Shown: positions 1 to 7,722, numbered from the stretch's first letter. The stretch is DNA of 10,241 nucleotides from JAAGZL01 sp050290785 (GCA_050290785.1 JBNKIR010000057.1:1-10241), one strand, 5' to 3'. Notes: generated from the letters alone by a model not told the origin. A program made the numbers and translations.

Positions 1-61
1 CGCCAGCACTCCGTGCTGGCTGGTCGAACCCGGCGTGGGCCCTCACCCACCCACGCACCTG

Positions 62-102
62 ATAAACACAAAAGCCCCGACAAGCGGGGCTTTTGTGTTT
101 AT
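62..102 (-). terminator. Terminator-like hairpin, copy 1
   Basis: A perfect 18-bp inverted repeat with a 5-nt loop has the core AAAAGCCCCG / CGGGGCTTTT. It follows directly on the CCA of the broken tRNA-Ser 3' fragment on the minus strand. The symmetric A and T tracts mean it could stop transcription from either side. It is part of the 121-bp repeat. Confidence 0.85.
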
Positions 103-121
103 TGGCGGAGAGGGTGGGATT
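103..121 (-). pseudogene. tRNA-Ser 3' fragment (T-loop to CCA)
   Basis: The minus strand reads AATCCCACCCTCTCCGCCA, identical to the last 19 nt of the intact tRNA-Ser at 332-421. The rest of the T loop and everything 5' of it is replaced by a hairpin-rich insert. The fragment cannot fold as a tRNA. It could be a remnant of an insertion into the T loop, or an attachment-site scar, because integrases often use tRNA 3' ends. No integrase gene is visible here. Confidence 0.85.
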
Positions 122-189
122 GATTCGCCGCTCTGCGGCTCACCCCTTCGGGGCGACGTCGCGACGGCCATGGATGGCGGGAGTGCGGA
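122..189 (+). repeat. Hairpin-string REP-like element, copy E3
   Basis: Read on the plus strand this starts with GATTCG. It then has a run of stem-loops: GCCGC-tct-GCGGC (127-139), CCCC-ttc-GGGG (143-153), the palindrome CGTCGCGACG (157-166) and GCCAT-gg-ATGGC (167-178). It ends in GGGAGTGCGGA. The order GATTCG, hairpin, CCC-nnn-GGG hairpin, CATGGATG hairpin, GGAGT is shared with the element at 459-536 on the other strand. It has no coding potential. It lies head to head with E2. Confidence 0.65.
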
Positions 190-205
190 TTTTGCAAAGG
201 CAAAA
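190..205. repeat. Small inverted repeat between two inverted elements
   Basis: TTTTGC-aaag-GCAAAA is a 6-bp perfect hairpin located between element E3 (plus strand) and element E2 (minus strand). It resembles the linker of a paired, BIME-like arrangement of REP elements. Confidence 0.5.
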
Positions 206-229
206 ACCTGCCTACGCTCCGTCGTCCTG

Positions 230-421
<192 letters not shown>

Positions 422-432
422 AATAACTTGTT

Positions 433-568
433 CTGTACACGCATGCGTACAACTGATTTACTCCGGGCATCCATGCCCTCCGCCCTTCGGGCCGCGCTTA
501 CGCGCGTTCCAATTCGCTCCCGGCGAATTGGTCGAATCAGTCCCGTTCGGCCACTCCGGCACATCTCC
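433..568 (-). pseudogene. Broken tRNA-Ser with a 73-nt insert in the anticodon loop
   Basis: The minus strand starts GGAGATG, then has the same D arm and anticodon 5' stem as the intact gene (ACTGATTCGA, ending at 532). A 73-nt hairpin-rich stretch interrupts the anticodon loop. The sequence resumes with AATCAGTTGTACGC at 458 and a variable arm that ends near 433. The T arm and the 3' half of the acceptor are missing, so it cannot make a mature tRNA. It is too short for a group I intron, and its anticodon stem halves are otherwise preserved. The transcript would form the leader of the intact tRNA. Confidence 0.85.
459..536 (-). repeat. Hairpin-string REP-like element, copy E1, inside the tRNA-Ser anticodon loop
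   Basis: After TTCGA the minus strand reads CCAATTCGC-cggga-GCGAATTGG (509-531, 9-bp perfect stem). Then come CGCGC-gtaa-GCGCG (493-506), GCCC-gaa-GGGC (482-492) and GGGCAT-gg-ATGCCC (465-478), ending in GGAGTA. Almost every base lies in a stem. The modules match those of the elements at 122-189 and 211-257. REP elements with a CATGGATG-type core are common in gammaproteobacterial intergenic DNA. Their presence inside a tRNA loop is unusual. Confidence 0.7.
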
Positions 569-574
569 AATCAG

Positions 575-601
575 ATTTTACTGCCTATTCTATACCGTCA
601 A
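575..601 (-). promoter_or_regulatory. Candidate promoter of the tRNA-Ser transcript
   Basis: The minus strand has TTGACG (596-601) and TAAAAT (575-580) with a 15-bp spacer, shorter than the usual 17. The -10 box would start transcription at about 568, the 5' end of the broken tRNA copy. No separate promoter fits in the short gap before the intact gene. The call rests on sequence similarity only. Confidence 0.4.
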
Positions 602-701
602 CCTGTTCCTGGGGACGGAGGTCAGTTAGAATCGTCTACAATTTTACACAAAAACGAAATATTGACTAAGCATTATATTCCTCCGGACCAAGTTCGTTTT
701 T

Positions 702-2108
702 ATGCGCTACTACCTACCCTTAATATTTATCCTGCTGCTATTGGGCAGTTGCAGTTTTCCGCCACCTCTATTGGAGCAGATAAAGCAAAATGGCGAACTG
801 CTGGTTCTAACCAGAAACAGCGCCACTACCTACTATGAAGACAAGGATGGACTGACAGGTTTTGAATACGATTTGATAACGATGTTCGCCGATGAGCTAG
901 GGGTAAAGGCCAAATTTATCGTTCCAAAGAGGTTCAACGATATTCTACCCATGCTGGTTAATGGTAAGGCGCATATTGCAGCCGCAGGCCTCACTATCAC
1001 CCCCAACCGCAAGACCATGGTCCGATTTTGTACCAGCTATAACACCATCACCCAGCAACTGGTCTACAAACTTGGCAATAAACGACCAAGAAACCTAAAG
1101 GATACCATCGGCAGCCTGTTTGAAGTGTTGAAGGGAAGCAGCCATGAAGAGGAACTGCTGCGTCACAAGGAGGAAATTCCTGAACTTGACTGGATTGCAA
1201 ACAGTGAGGTTGGCAGCGAAGAGCTTATCAATCTGGTCTGGGAAGGGATACTGGATTACACCATCGCCGACTCCAACGAAGTGCTCATTAATAAACGTTT
1301 TTATCCTGAACTTGCCGTAGCATTTGATCTGACCCAACCGGAACAGCTGGCCTGGGCCTTTCCCCACTCCGAAGACTCCAGCCTATACGATGCGGCCAGG
1401 GATTTTTTTCATCGCATGAAACTGACCGGTAAGCTTGATCGCCTGATGGAACGTTATTACGGCAGAACGGTAAATATCGGTTTTGTGGGAACCAACACCT
1501 TCAAATTTCACACTCAGGTGCGACTTCCACAATATATAGAGTTTTTTAAAGAGGCGGCGCAGAACAGTAACTTCGATTGGCGCCTGCTAGCCGCCATGGG
1601 CTATCAGGAATCACACTGGGATCAGGACGCGGTCTCGCCCACCGGGGTTCGTGGCATCATGATGTTGACCAACAATACCGCCAATGAGCTAAACATAGCA
1701 GACAGAGAGGATCCAAAACAGAGCATCATCGGCGGCGCCAAATACCTGCGCAATATTGAGCAACGTCTATCTAAACGAATTAAGGGAAAGGATCGGATAT
1801 GGCTGGCGCTGGCGGCCTACAACGTAGGTATGGGACATTTGGAAGACGCCAGGGTACTGACCCAGCAACATGGTGGCAATCCAAATTCATGGGATAATGT
1901 ACAGAACTATCTACCCCTCCTCAGCCAGGAGAAATACTATTCAGAAACCAAGCACGGTTATGCCAGGGGACGTGAACCTGTGACCTATGTGGAAAACATC
2001 CGCACCTATTACAATCTGTTAAGCTGGCTCAATCTGCAGAAGGCGCAGAAAAAAGAAAAAGAGCAGGACACACCACCTCTATCCCCGTCATCATCCTCAG
2101 CCCTCTAG
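702..2108 (+). CDS. mltF: Membrane-bound lytic murein transglycosylase F
   Basis: MltF cleaves the glycan strands of peptidoglycan at MurNAc-GlcNAc bonds to give 1,6-anhydro ends, and sits on the inner face of the outer membrane. The 468-aa product begins with a lipoprotein signal whose lipobox is LGSC, so Cys17 would be lipidated. Residues about 30-255 form a substrate-binding-protein-like domain (RNSATTYYE...GFEYDL). Residues about 270-440 form the lysozyme-like SLT domain with catalytic Glu303 in YQESHW, the GVRGIMML motif near 316-322 and AAYNVGMGHL at 371-380. The tail after 445 is Lys/Glu then Pro/Ser rich. The start at 702 is the first start codon after an in-frame stop at 663, and no clear Shine-Dalgarno is seen. 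It converges on tadA with a 12-bp gap, as in E. coli. Confidence 0.96.
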   Translation: MRYYLPLIFILLLLGSCSFPPPLLEQIKQNGELLVLTRNSATTYYEDKDGLTGFEYDLITMFADELGVKAKFIVPKRFNDILPMLVNGKAHIAAAGLTITPNRKTMVRFCTSYNTITQQLVYKLGNKRPRNLKDTIGSLFEVLKGSSHEEELLRHKEEIPELDWIANSEVGSEELINLVWEGILDYTIADSNEVLINKRFYPELAVAFDLTQPEQLAWAFPHSEDSSLYDAARDFFHRMKLTGKLDRLMERYYGRTVNIGFVGTNTFKFHTQVRLPQYIEFFKEAAQNSNFDWRLLAAMGYQESHWDQDAVSPTGVRGIMMLTNNTANELNIADREDPKQSIIGGAKYLRNIEQRLSKRIKGKDRIWLALAAYNVGMGHLEDARVLTQQHGGNPNSWDNVQNYLPLLSQEKYYSETKHGYARGREPVTYVENIRTYYNLLSWLNLQKAQKKEKEQDTPPLSPSSSSAL

Positions 2109-2120
2109 TCACTTTGTCGC

Positions 2121-2603
2121 CTATGGATCGCTCGCAGATGAATTTCTCCGTTTCTGGAAGAAGCCGCGTAACATAGAACCGCACTCCTGCTCCATCACCC
2201 CACCTACGCAATCCAGTCGATGATTAAAACGATCATCCGGCGGCAGAAGATTAAACCTGCTGCCGGCGGCGCCGCCCTTTGGGTCATAGGCACCGAACAC
2301 CACTCGCCCTACCCGCGCATGGATGATGGCGCTGGCGCACATGGGACAAGGCTCCAGGGTTACGTACAAGGTACTGCCCGGCAACCTGTAGTTGCCCTGA
2401 TGCAGACCGGCATCCCGCAAGGCCATGATCTCGGCGTGTGCGGTGGGATCATTAGTGTTTATTGGACAATTCCAACCCTGACCGATAATCGCACCATCCA
2501 GAACCATTACCGCCCCAACCGGCACTTCACCCTCGGACTCCGCCCTCTGGGCCAGCTCCAGCGCATACTGCATCCATTTAATATCGTTAGAATCTGACTG
2601 CAT
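2121..2603 (-). CDS. tadA: tRNA-specific adenosine deaminase
   Basis: TadA converts adenosine 34 to inosine in the anticodon of tRNA-Arg(ACG), using a catalytic zinc, and works as a cytoplasmic homodimer. The 160-aa protein has the full deaminase signature: HAE at 56-58 (zinc-binding His56, proton-shuttle Glu58) and PCPMC at 85-89 (Cys86 and Cys89 bind zinc). EVPVGAV near the N terminus and GAYDPKGGAAG at 104-114 are typical of TadA. The length is normal for the family. The ATG at 2603 gives a short N-terminal extension; an alternative ATG lies 10 codons in. It follows the SDR gene on the same strand after 33 bp, so they may share a transcript. Confidence 0.96.
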   Translation of the reverse strand: MQSDSNDIKWMQYALELAQRAESEGEVPVGAVMVLDGAIIGQGWNCPINTNDPTAHAEIMALRDAGLHQGNYRLPGSTLYVTLEPCPMCASAIIHARVGRVVFGAYDPKGGAAGSRFNLLPPDDRFNHRLDCVGGVMEQECGSMLRGFFQKRRNSSASDP

Positions 2604-2636
2604 CTGATCAGTATCTTAAATAATCAGGATATGGGC

Positions 2637-3443
2637 TCAGGATTTTCTACCTTTAAACTCATCCATGGATGAGTTGATACCGAAAAAGCTTAATAGCCTA
2701 TCAAAGAATGCCGGTGGAAAAATCTTGATTATAAAAGATGTATAGGCAAACCACGGTATGATTACACGTTTTTCCTTGCGCGCAATGGCTCGGCATAAAC
2801 GATCGACAACGTATTCTGGGTCTAGAAGCGGGAGAATTAAAGGAAATCTGGTTTTAACACCAGCAAACATACCGGTATTAATATAGTAGGGGCAGAAAAC
2901 AGTTGTCAAAACCTTGGAACCACCTTTCTTCAATTCCAGCCTTATTGATTCATCGAAACTTAGGATTGCGGCCTTGCTGGCAGCATAATCACTAAGCTTT
3001 GGAACTCCCACCAGTCCACTGGCCGAACTTATCTGCACCACATGTCCGGAATCACGTTCAACCATTCCCTTAAGCAACTCTTTTGTTAACAGCATGGGAG
3101 TAATCGCATTGACCATAAATGTATCCACTATATCCCTATCGCTCAACTCCAGGACCGACTTGCCTTTAACTATTCCTGCATTATTTATAAGAAGGTCAAT
3201 CCGTTCCCCCTTTAACCTTTCAACAAGCTTTGTCACGGAGCTTAAATCCGACAGGTCGCATTCTATTATCTCAACTTTGCATTGACCTCCCTCCAGCTCC
3301 TTTAGAAGCAGTTCAAGTCCCTCCAGATTACGGTCTATAAGGAAGAGAGCGCAATCTACATCACGTAATTTCAATGTAAGCAGACGCCCCATCCCGCTAG
3401 CCGCTCCGGTTAAAACGATACCCTTGTTCTGATAGTAATTCAC
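2637..3443 (-). CDS. Short-chain dehydrogenase/reductase, SDR16C (retinol dehydrogenase-like) type
   Basis: This 268-aa protein is a classical NAD(P)-dependent oxidoreductase. It has the TGAASGMG cofactor loop (12-19), NNAG (87-90), Asn112, and the catalytic Ser140 with YAASK (Tyr153, Lys157). The C-terminal half (CPYYINTGMF at 184-193, then PLILPLLDPEYVVDRL) resembles, from memory, animal SDR16C enzymes that oxidise retinol or steroid alcohols. In those enzymes a hydrophobic tail helps bind membranes; here residues about 229-254 are also hydrophobic and aromatic. The start is GTG at 3443 with AAGGG upstream; no ATG lies nearby. It is divergent from an aldehyde dehydrogenase and upstream of tadA. 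A lipid alcohol or aldehyde substrate is an inference. Confidence 0.85.
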   Translation of the reverse strand: MNYYQNKGIVLTGAASGMGRLLTLKLRDVDCALFLIDRNLEGLELLLKELEGGQCKVEIIECDLSDLSSVTKLVERLKGERIDLLINNAGIVKGKSVLELSDRDIVDTFMVNAITPMLLTKELLKGMVERDSGHVVQISSASGLVGVPKLSDYAASKAAILSFDESIRLELKKGGSKVLTTVFCPYYINTGMFAGVKTRFPLILPLLDPEYVVDRLCRAIARKEKRVIIPWFAYTSFIIKIFPPAFFDRLLSFFGINSSMDEFKGRKS

Positions 3444-3504
3444 GCTGGCTACCCTTACTTTTATCTGGCTATCTTATATACTGAAATATTTGAAAGGTGT
3501 AGCA
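3444..3504. promoter_or_regulatory. Divergent promoter region of the SDR and ALDH genes
   Basis: These 61 bp separate two divergent start codons and must hold both promoters unless they overlap the genes. The region contains a direct repeat CTGGCTA at 3445-3451 and 3465-3471, spaced by exactly 20 bp or about two helical turns, which could bind a regulator. It is AT-rich from 3471 onward. The AAAGGTG at 3493-3499 is a good ribosome binding site for the ALDH start. Confidence 0.5.
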
Positions 3505-4869
3505 ATGGTACAGCAGCTCATACAAAAACAGAATGCACTTTTAGCGCAGAGACCGCTCCTCCCTTTAGATAAAAGGGTACAGATCCTTAATAAGCTGCAC
3601 CAGACGATTGATGAAAATAGCGAACTGATCTGCCATGCCCTGGCCAAAGATCTGAAAAAATCCCAGTTTGAGTCCTATGTTTCTGAGATAGACTTCGTAC
3701 TTTCAGAGATAGATTACGCACTGAAAAATATAAGAAAGTGGGCAAGACCCAAAAGGGTGGGTACCCCCCTTCCCTTTTTTCCGGCAAAAAGCTACATCTA
3801 CCCCACCCCGCTGGGCAAAGTACTTATCATAGCCCCGTGGAACTACCCTTTTATGCTCTCCTTCTCACCTCTGGTTGGGGCTGTCGCGGCCGGTAATCAG
3901 GTCATCCTTAAACCCTCAGAGGTATCTGCTCATACCAGCTCCGCCATTCACAAGATAATAACAGAGAACTTTGACCAGGGAATTATCGCGGTCTGCGAAG
4001 GTGGCGTTGCCGAAACCACGGAACTGCTGGATCAGAAGTTCGACCACATCTTCTACACAGGCAATGGCCATGTAGCGAAGATCGTTCTGGAAAAGGCCTC
4101 CAAACACCTTACCCCTGTCACCTTAGAGCTAGGCGGTAAAAGCCCCTGCCTGATCTTCACTGCAGACAAGCTGGATCTGGCAGCCAAGCGAGTGGTCTGG
4201 GGCAAATTCTTCAATTGCGGCCAGACCTGCGTGGCACCTGACTACATACTTATACCAGGCAATCTTAAAGCTGACTTCATTGCCAGCGCCATCAAATGGA
4301 TAACCCACTTCTATGGAAATGAACCCTTGGATTCCGCTGACTATGGAAAGATTATAAATCAGCGCCACTATGCAAGGCTGGATGCCGTTATCAATGCAGA
4401 CGATGTCATCTTTGGAAACAAACGGGAGGGTGAGAGGATCTCTCCAACATTAGTCGATGCAGATTTCTCCTCTCCAATCATGCAAGACGAGATCTTCGGT
4501 CCCATCCTGCCGATCATTGAGGTCAGCTCTTTGCAGGAATCGATCGATTATATAAACAGCCATGACAAACCGTTGTCTGCCTATGGCTTTTTTGACCACC
4601 AATCAGATGAAGAGCTATTTATCTCGGAAGTCGTATGCGGCGGGATGACCATCAATGACACCATCATACATCTATCCAACAAAGACCTGCCATTCGGAGG
4701 CATTGGCGAGAGCGGCATGGGCCATTATATGGGCAAATACTCGTTTACCACCTTCTCTCACTCCAAGTCGGTCATGCGTAGGGGCTTCGCACTGGAAAAC
4801 TCCCTGCGTTACCCTCCATACAAGGGAAAGCTCAAAATAATCCGTAAAATCATGCAGTGGTTTGGATAG
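3505..4869 (+). CDS. Class 3 (ALDH3-type) aldehyde dehydrogenase
   Basis: This enzyme oxidises aldehydes to carboxylic acids with NAD(P)+. The ATG at 3505 is preferred over an upstream TTG at 3490 because AAAGGTG sits 5 nt before it. The 454-aa product is short for the ALDH superfamily but right for the ALDH3 branch, which lacks the longer N terminus. PWNYP is at 111-115, LELGGKSP at 207-214 carries the general base Glu208, FNCGQTCVAPDY at 236-247 contains catalytic Cys242, and QDEIFGP is at 327-333. The C terminus RYPPYKGKLK is typical of fatty-aldehyde members of ALDH3. With the divergent SDR it could complete an alcohol to aldehyde to acid route. The exact substrate is not visible. Confidence 0.92.
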   Translation: MVQQLIQKQNALLAQRPLLPLDKRVQILNKLHQTIDENSELICHALAKDLKKSQFESYVSEIDFVLSEIDYALKNIRKWARPKRVGTPLPFFPAKSYIYPTPLGKVLIIAPWNYPFMLSFSPLVGAVAAGNQVILKPSEVSAHTSSAIHKIITENFDQGIIAVCEGGVAETTELLDQKFDHIFYTGNGHVAKIVLEKASKHLTPVTLELGGKSPCLIFTADKLDLAAKRVVWGKFFNCGQTCVAPDYILIPGNLKADFIASAIKWITHFYGNEPLDSADYGKIINQRHYARLDAVINADDVIFGNKREGERISPTLVDADFSSPIMQDEIFGPILPIIEVSSLQESIDYINSHDKPLSAYGFFDHQSDEELFISEVVCGGMTINDTIIHLSNKDLPFGGIGESGMGHYMGKYSFTTFSHSKSVMRRGFALENSLRYPPYKGKLKIIRKIMQWFG

Positions 4870-4903
4870 CCTATAACCGGTCACTCCACTAGCGGAAAAA
4901 AGC

Positions 4904-4913
4904 AGCACGTGCT
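4904..4913. promoter_or_regulatory. 10-bp palindrome upstream of the sensor operon
   Basis: AGCACGTGCT is a perfect palindrome in the gap between the ALDH stop and the sensor gene start. A -10-like TACTAT lies downstream at 4949-4954, without a clear -35. It could be an operator, but a 10-bp palindrome may be chance. Confidence 0.25.
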
Positions 4914-4998
4914 CCTGGCAACTATCTTTAAAAACCTGGGAAATACCCTACTATTTAATTGCAGGTTCCGCTTTACAGCCACAACGATGGGAAATTAT

Positions 4999-6111
4999 AT
5001 GCACAGATTTTCTCATTATTATCTGATCTGCTTGGTGTTGTTGAGCATGATTCTACAGCCATCCCCTGTCATTGCTCAGCAGACACAAACCCTGGAAGAG
5101 ATGCAACTGCTGGTCTCCTCTGCAAGCACGCAAAATCCACCGTGGACGGGACCTAAAACAGGGGCGCCTGGACAACCAGGGAAACGTATCGCCATTGTGG
5201 CGGAAGATCTGCGCAATGGAGGTGTCCTGGGAGTTGCCTGGGGAGTGGACGAGGCATCCAAGCTATTGAATTGGAAGGTCACCATATACGATGCCGGAGG
5301 CACGGAACAAGGCAGGCACCAGGCCATCGCCAATGCAGCGTCCGGCCAGTTCGACGGTATTGCCCTGATTGGCTCTGATGCGACATCCCTGCAACCTCAG
5401 CTCAATACCATAGCAGACAAAAATATCCCCATAGTCGGCTGGCATGTCTGCGCCAGCGCCGGAATCATGCCTGATTCTCCGGTAGCCGTTAATGTATCAA
5501 CAGATCCTTTGGAAGTGGCTAGGATCACTGCAATGGCTGCCGTCATTCAGTCGCAGGGAAAGGCCGGAGTGGTGATATTCACTGATTCAAATTTTGAGAT
5601 CGCCATGTCCAAGGCCAATGCCATGGCCGCCATAATCAAGGGATGTCAAGAGTGCGAGCTACTTGAAATACAGGATGTAGCCATATCCAAAAGCCATGAA
5701 GTTATGCCTGCAGTTACTCAACAATTGCTGGAACGATATGGAAAGCGCTGGACCTATGCCATGGCGATCAACGACATATATTTTGACTATATGGTGCCTG
5801 AACTGATCAGGGCAAAGACACAACAACATGCCATCAAGCTACTATCAGCAGGCGATGGCAGCAATGCTGCCTTTCAACGCATCATGACCAACTCTTTCCA
5901 GACAGGCACAGTTGCCGAACCCCTGAACCTGCACGGATGGCAGTTGGTGGACGAACTCAACCGACTGCTGGCAGGACAACCTCCCAATGGCTACGTGGTG
6001 CCGGTACATCTGGTCACGCCAGATAATATACATTTCGACGGAGGAGCGAATTTCGTTTTCGACCCAGACAATGGATATCGTGAGATATATCGAAAGATCT
6101 GGAGACCCTGA
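4999..6111 (+). CDS. Periplasmic sugar-binding-type protein, probable sensor partner of a histidine kinase
   Basis: The product is a type I periplasmic binding protein (RbsB/Peripla_BP_4-like). The start at 4999 is chosen because it gives a clean signal peptide (hydrophobic core 8-20, cleavage likely after VIA at 24-26) and has GGGA 6 nt upstream. A GTG at 4909 or an ATG at 4987 would add up to 30 residues. The mature protein has KRIAIVAEDLRNGG at 62-75, the lobe-I strands around YDAG (97-100), FDGIALIGSD (118-127) and IPIVGWH (143-149), then a second lobe with KAGVVIFTD (188-196). The stop overlaps the ATG of a histidine kinase by one base. No permease or ATPase gene is next to it, so ligand sensing fits better than uptake. 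Confidence 0.87.
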   Translation: MHRFSHYYLICLVLLSMILQPSPVIAQQTQTLEEMQLLVSSASTQNPPWTGPKTGAPGQPGKRIAIVAEDLRNGGVLGVAWGVDEASKLLNWKVTIYDAGGTEQGRHQAIANAASGQFDGIALIGSDATSLQPQLNTIADKNIPIVGWHVCASAGIMPDSPVAVNVSTDPLEVARITAMAAVIQSQGKAGVVIFTDSNFEIAMSKANAMAAIIKGCQECELLEIQDVAISKSHEVMPAVTQQLLERYGKRWTYAMAINDIYFDYMVPELIRAKTQQHAIKLLSAGDGSNAAFQRIMTNSFQTGTVAEPLNLHGWQLVDELNRLLAGQPPNGYVVPVHLVTPDNIHFDGGANFVFDPDNGYREIYRKIWRP

Positions 6112-7691
6112 TGCCGCTTCGCCCATCCTGGCCAAAGAGTCTTAGAAGTCAATTCAACCTGGCCCTGGTCGCATTGACCCTGTTGATCTTTGGGAGTGGT
6201 TTCATCGCCACCCAGACCCTCAAAGAGACGGTAGAAATATCAAATCAGTTAGGAGAAGAACGTCTAACCAGACTGGAAAGATCGCAAAATATCGTGTTAC
6301 TCGCGCTGGCTATTGAACATGAAGCCCAACTGATGATTATGGAAGAGTCCATCGAGAAGATGCACCGGAGCTACGGACAGATCCAGGAACGCCTTGCTTC
6401 ATTGGATAAATTGGTGAGTGAGCTTGGGCAGGAAGGCACTGGTGTATCGATCCTGAAATTCCAGCGCGCCGCCCAACTGTTTCGCAGCACCGTTCATGTG
6501 CTGGCCGGACTGCATGATCAGGTCTTGGGTGGCGGCCTAGATACAACACAAAGAATCGATCTGATCAACAATCTGAAAAAGTTCAACCAAAATCTGGTGC
6601 AGCAGGGCGCCGCATTGCTATCTGCTTCCCATGACCTCTCAAATGATTTCAGCACATCCTATCGGCAATCTGTGCAACAACTGACCATTCAGGCCGAACA
6701 CAGACGCTATCAAACAATGATCGTACTTAGTATTAGCCTGATCATGGCCTGGCTAGTCTCCGGCCTCTTTCTGGGCAAGCTGGTTATTTCCCGCCTACGT
6801 CAGGTCAGCCATTATCTACGTAATGCAGGGAGTAAAACAGTATTGGAGTCATCCGTTCCGGTAACCGGAGATGACGAGATCGGAGAGATGGCAAGGGCCG
6901 TCGAACAATACATAAGCGAACGACAGCAATTGGCAAAGGCACAACAAGAAGCCATGCTGACATCGCGCTTCGTTGCTGTCGGCCAATTGGCTGCAGGCAT
7001 TGCCCATGAGATCAATACCCCAAGCCAGTGCATCCATAGCAACCTGGAATTCATTCATGGTGTTGCACAGGAACTTAGTAAGGATAGTGCATGCACACAT
7101 TGGAGCGATGATCTTGAAGAGACCAGGGCGGCCATAAAAGATTCAATGGATGGCATCAAGTGTATCTCCAATATAGTGATGTCAATGAAGGAGTTCTCTC
7201 TTCCCACCACCTCGTCCCGAATCGAGTCGGATATCAATCGGGCATTGGACAACTCCCTTAACGTCACACACAAACAATGGAAAGACATTGCCAGCATTGA
7301 CCGACACTATGACCCGGACCTGCCGAAGCCACTATGCGATATCAGCAAAATCAATCAGGTATTTATGAATCTGATTATCAACTCCACCCAGGCAATTGAG
7401 GAATCAGGAAAGATCCCAGGTAAGATCACAATTACAACCGCCCATGTAGGTGACTTTATAGAGATTCACATCTCAGACACCGGTATCGGCATTCCCGGAG
7501 AGATACGTGATCGTGTATTCGACCCATTCTTCACCACAAAGCCGGTCGGAAGCTGTACAGGACAGGGACTGGCAATTTGTCATGACATAATCGCATCGAA
7601 ACACGGAGGTACTATTGAGGTATCCGGCAATAAGGAAGATGGTGCAGAGATCATCTTAAGACTGCCAATTACCCCCAAAGGCGGCCAGTAG
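6111..7691 (+). CDS. Membrane sensor histidine kinase
   Basis: A 526-aa kinase begins with TM1 at about 13-36. It has a mostly helical periplasmic region (about 37-202), TM2 at 203-226, a HAMP linker (about 225-275) and a coiled segment up to 285. The HisKA motif AHEINTP has phosphoacceptor His299. The ATPase domain shows an N box (NQVFMNLIINSTQAI, Asn420 and Asn424), DTGIGIP (456-462), FDPFFTTK (470-477) and GQGLAIC. It lacks a receiver domain and a PAS domain. GGAGA at 6101-6105 is its ribosome binding site, inside the upstream gene, and the TGATG junction suggests translational coupling. The helical sensor and the co-encoded binding protein resemble TorT/TorS or LuxP/LuxQ logic. No response regulator lies in the window. 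Confidence 0.95.
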   Translation: MPLRPSWPKSLRSQFNLALVALTLLIFGSGFIATQTLKETVEISNQLGEERLTRLERSQNIVLLALAIEHEAQLMIMEESIEKMHRSYGQIQERLASLDKLVSELGQEGTGVSILKFQRAAQLFRSTVHVLAGLHDQVLGGGLDTTQRIDLINNLKKFNQNLVQQGAALLSASHDLSNDFSTSYRQSVQQLTIQAEHRRYQTMIVLSISLIMAWLVSGLFLGKLVISRLRQVSHYLRNAGSKTVLESSVPVTGDDEIGEMARAVEQYISERQQLAKAQQEAMLTSRFVAVGQLAAGIAHEINTPSQCIHSNLEFIHGVAQELSKDSACTHWSDDLEETRAAIKDSMDGIKCISNIVMSMKEFSLPTTSSRIESDINRALDNSLNVTHKQWKDIASIDRHYDPDLPKPLCDISKINQVFMNLIINSTQAIEESGKIPGKITITTAHVGDFIEIHISDTGIGIPGEIRDRVFDPFFTTKPVGSCTGQGLAICHDIIASKHGGTIEVSGNKEDGAEIILRLPITPKGGQ

Positions 7692-7722
7692 AGGCCTTCT
7701 TACACTCTTTTAGCTATCTCTA

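Larger units (their letters stand above)
1..121. repeat. 121-bp perfect direct repeat, copy 1 (may extend left of the window)
   Basis: Positions 1-121 match 230-350 base for base at an offset of 229. Read on the minus strand, the repeat contains the last 19 nt of tRNA-Ser including CCA, the terminator hairpin, a GC-rich spacer, the sequence GGGTTCGA and the start of a hairpin element. Identity stops at 122 versus 351, inside the T loop of the tRNA. The left edge cannot be seen, so the true repeat may be longer and the array may have more units. Confidence 0.97.

Noticed and set aside
459..531. The anticodon-loop insert as a group I intron.
   Set aside because: It is 73 nt, whereas group I introns are over 200 nt and have a conserved catalytic core. 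The host tRNA copy also lacks its T arm.
4909..4998. N-terminal extension of the binding protein from GTG 4909.
   Set aside because: It would put about 30 polar and basic residues before the signal peptide. The ATG at 4999 has GGGA at a proper distance and gives a normal signal sequence.
4999..6111. The binding protein as part of an ABC sugar importer.
   Set aside because: No permease or ATPase gene lies in the window, and the frame overlaps a histidine kinase. A distant transporter cannot be excluded.
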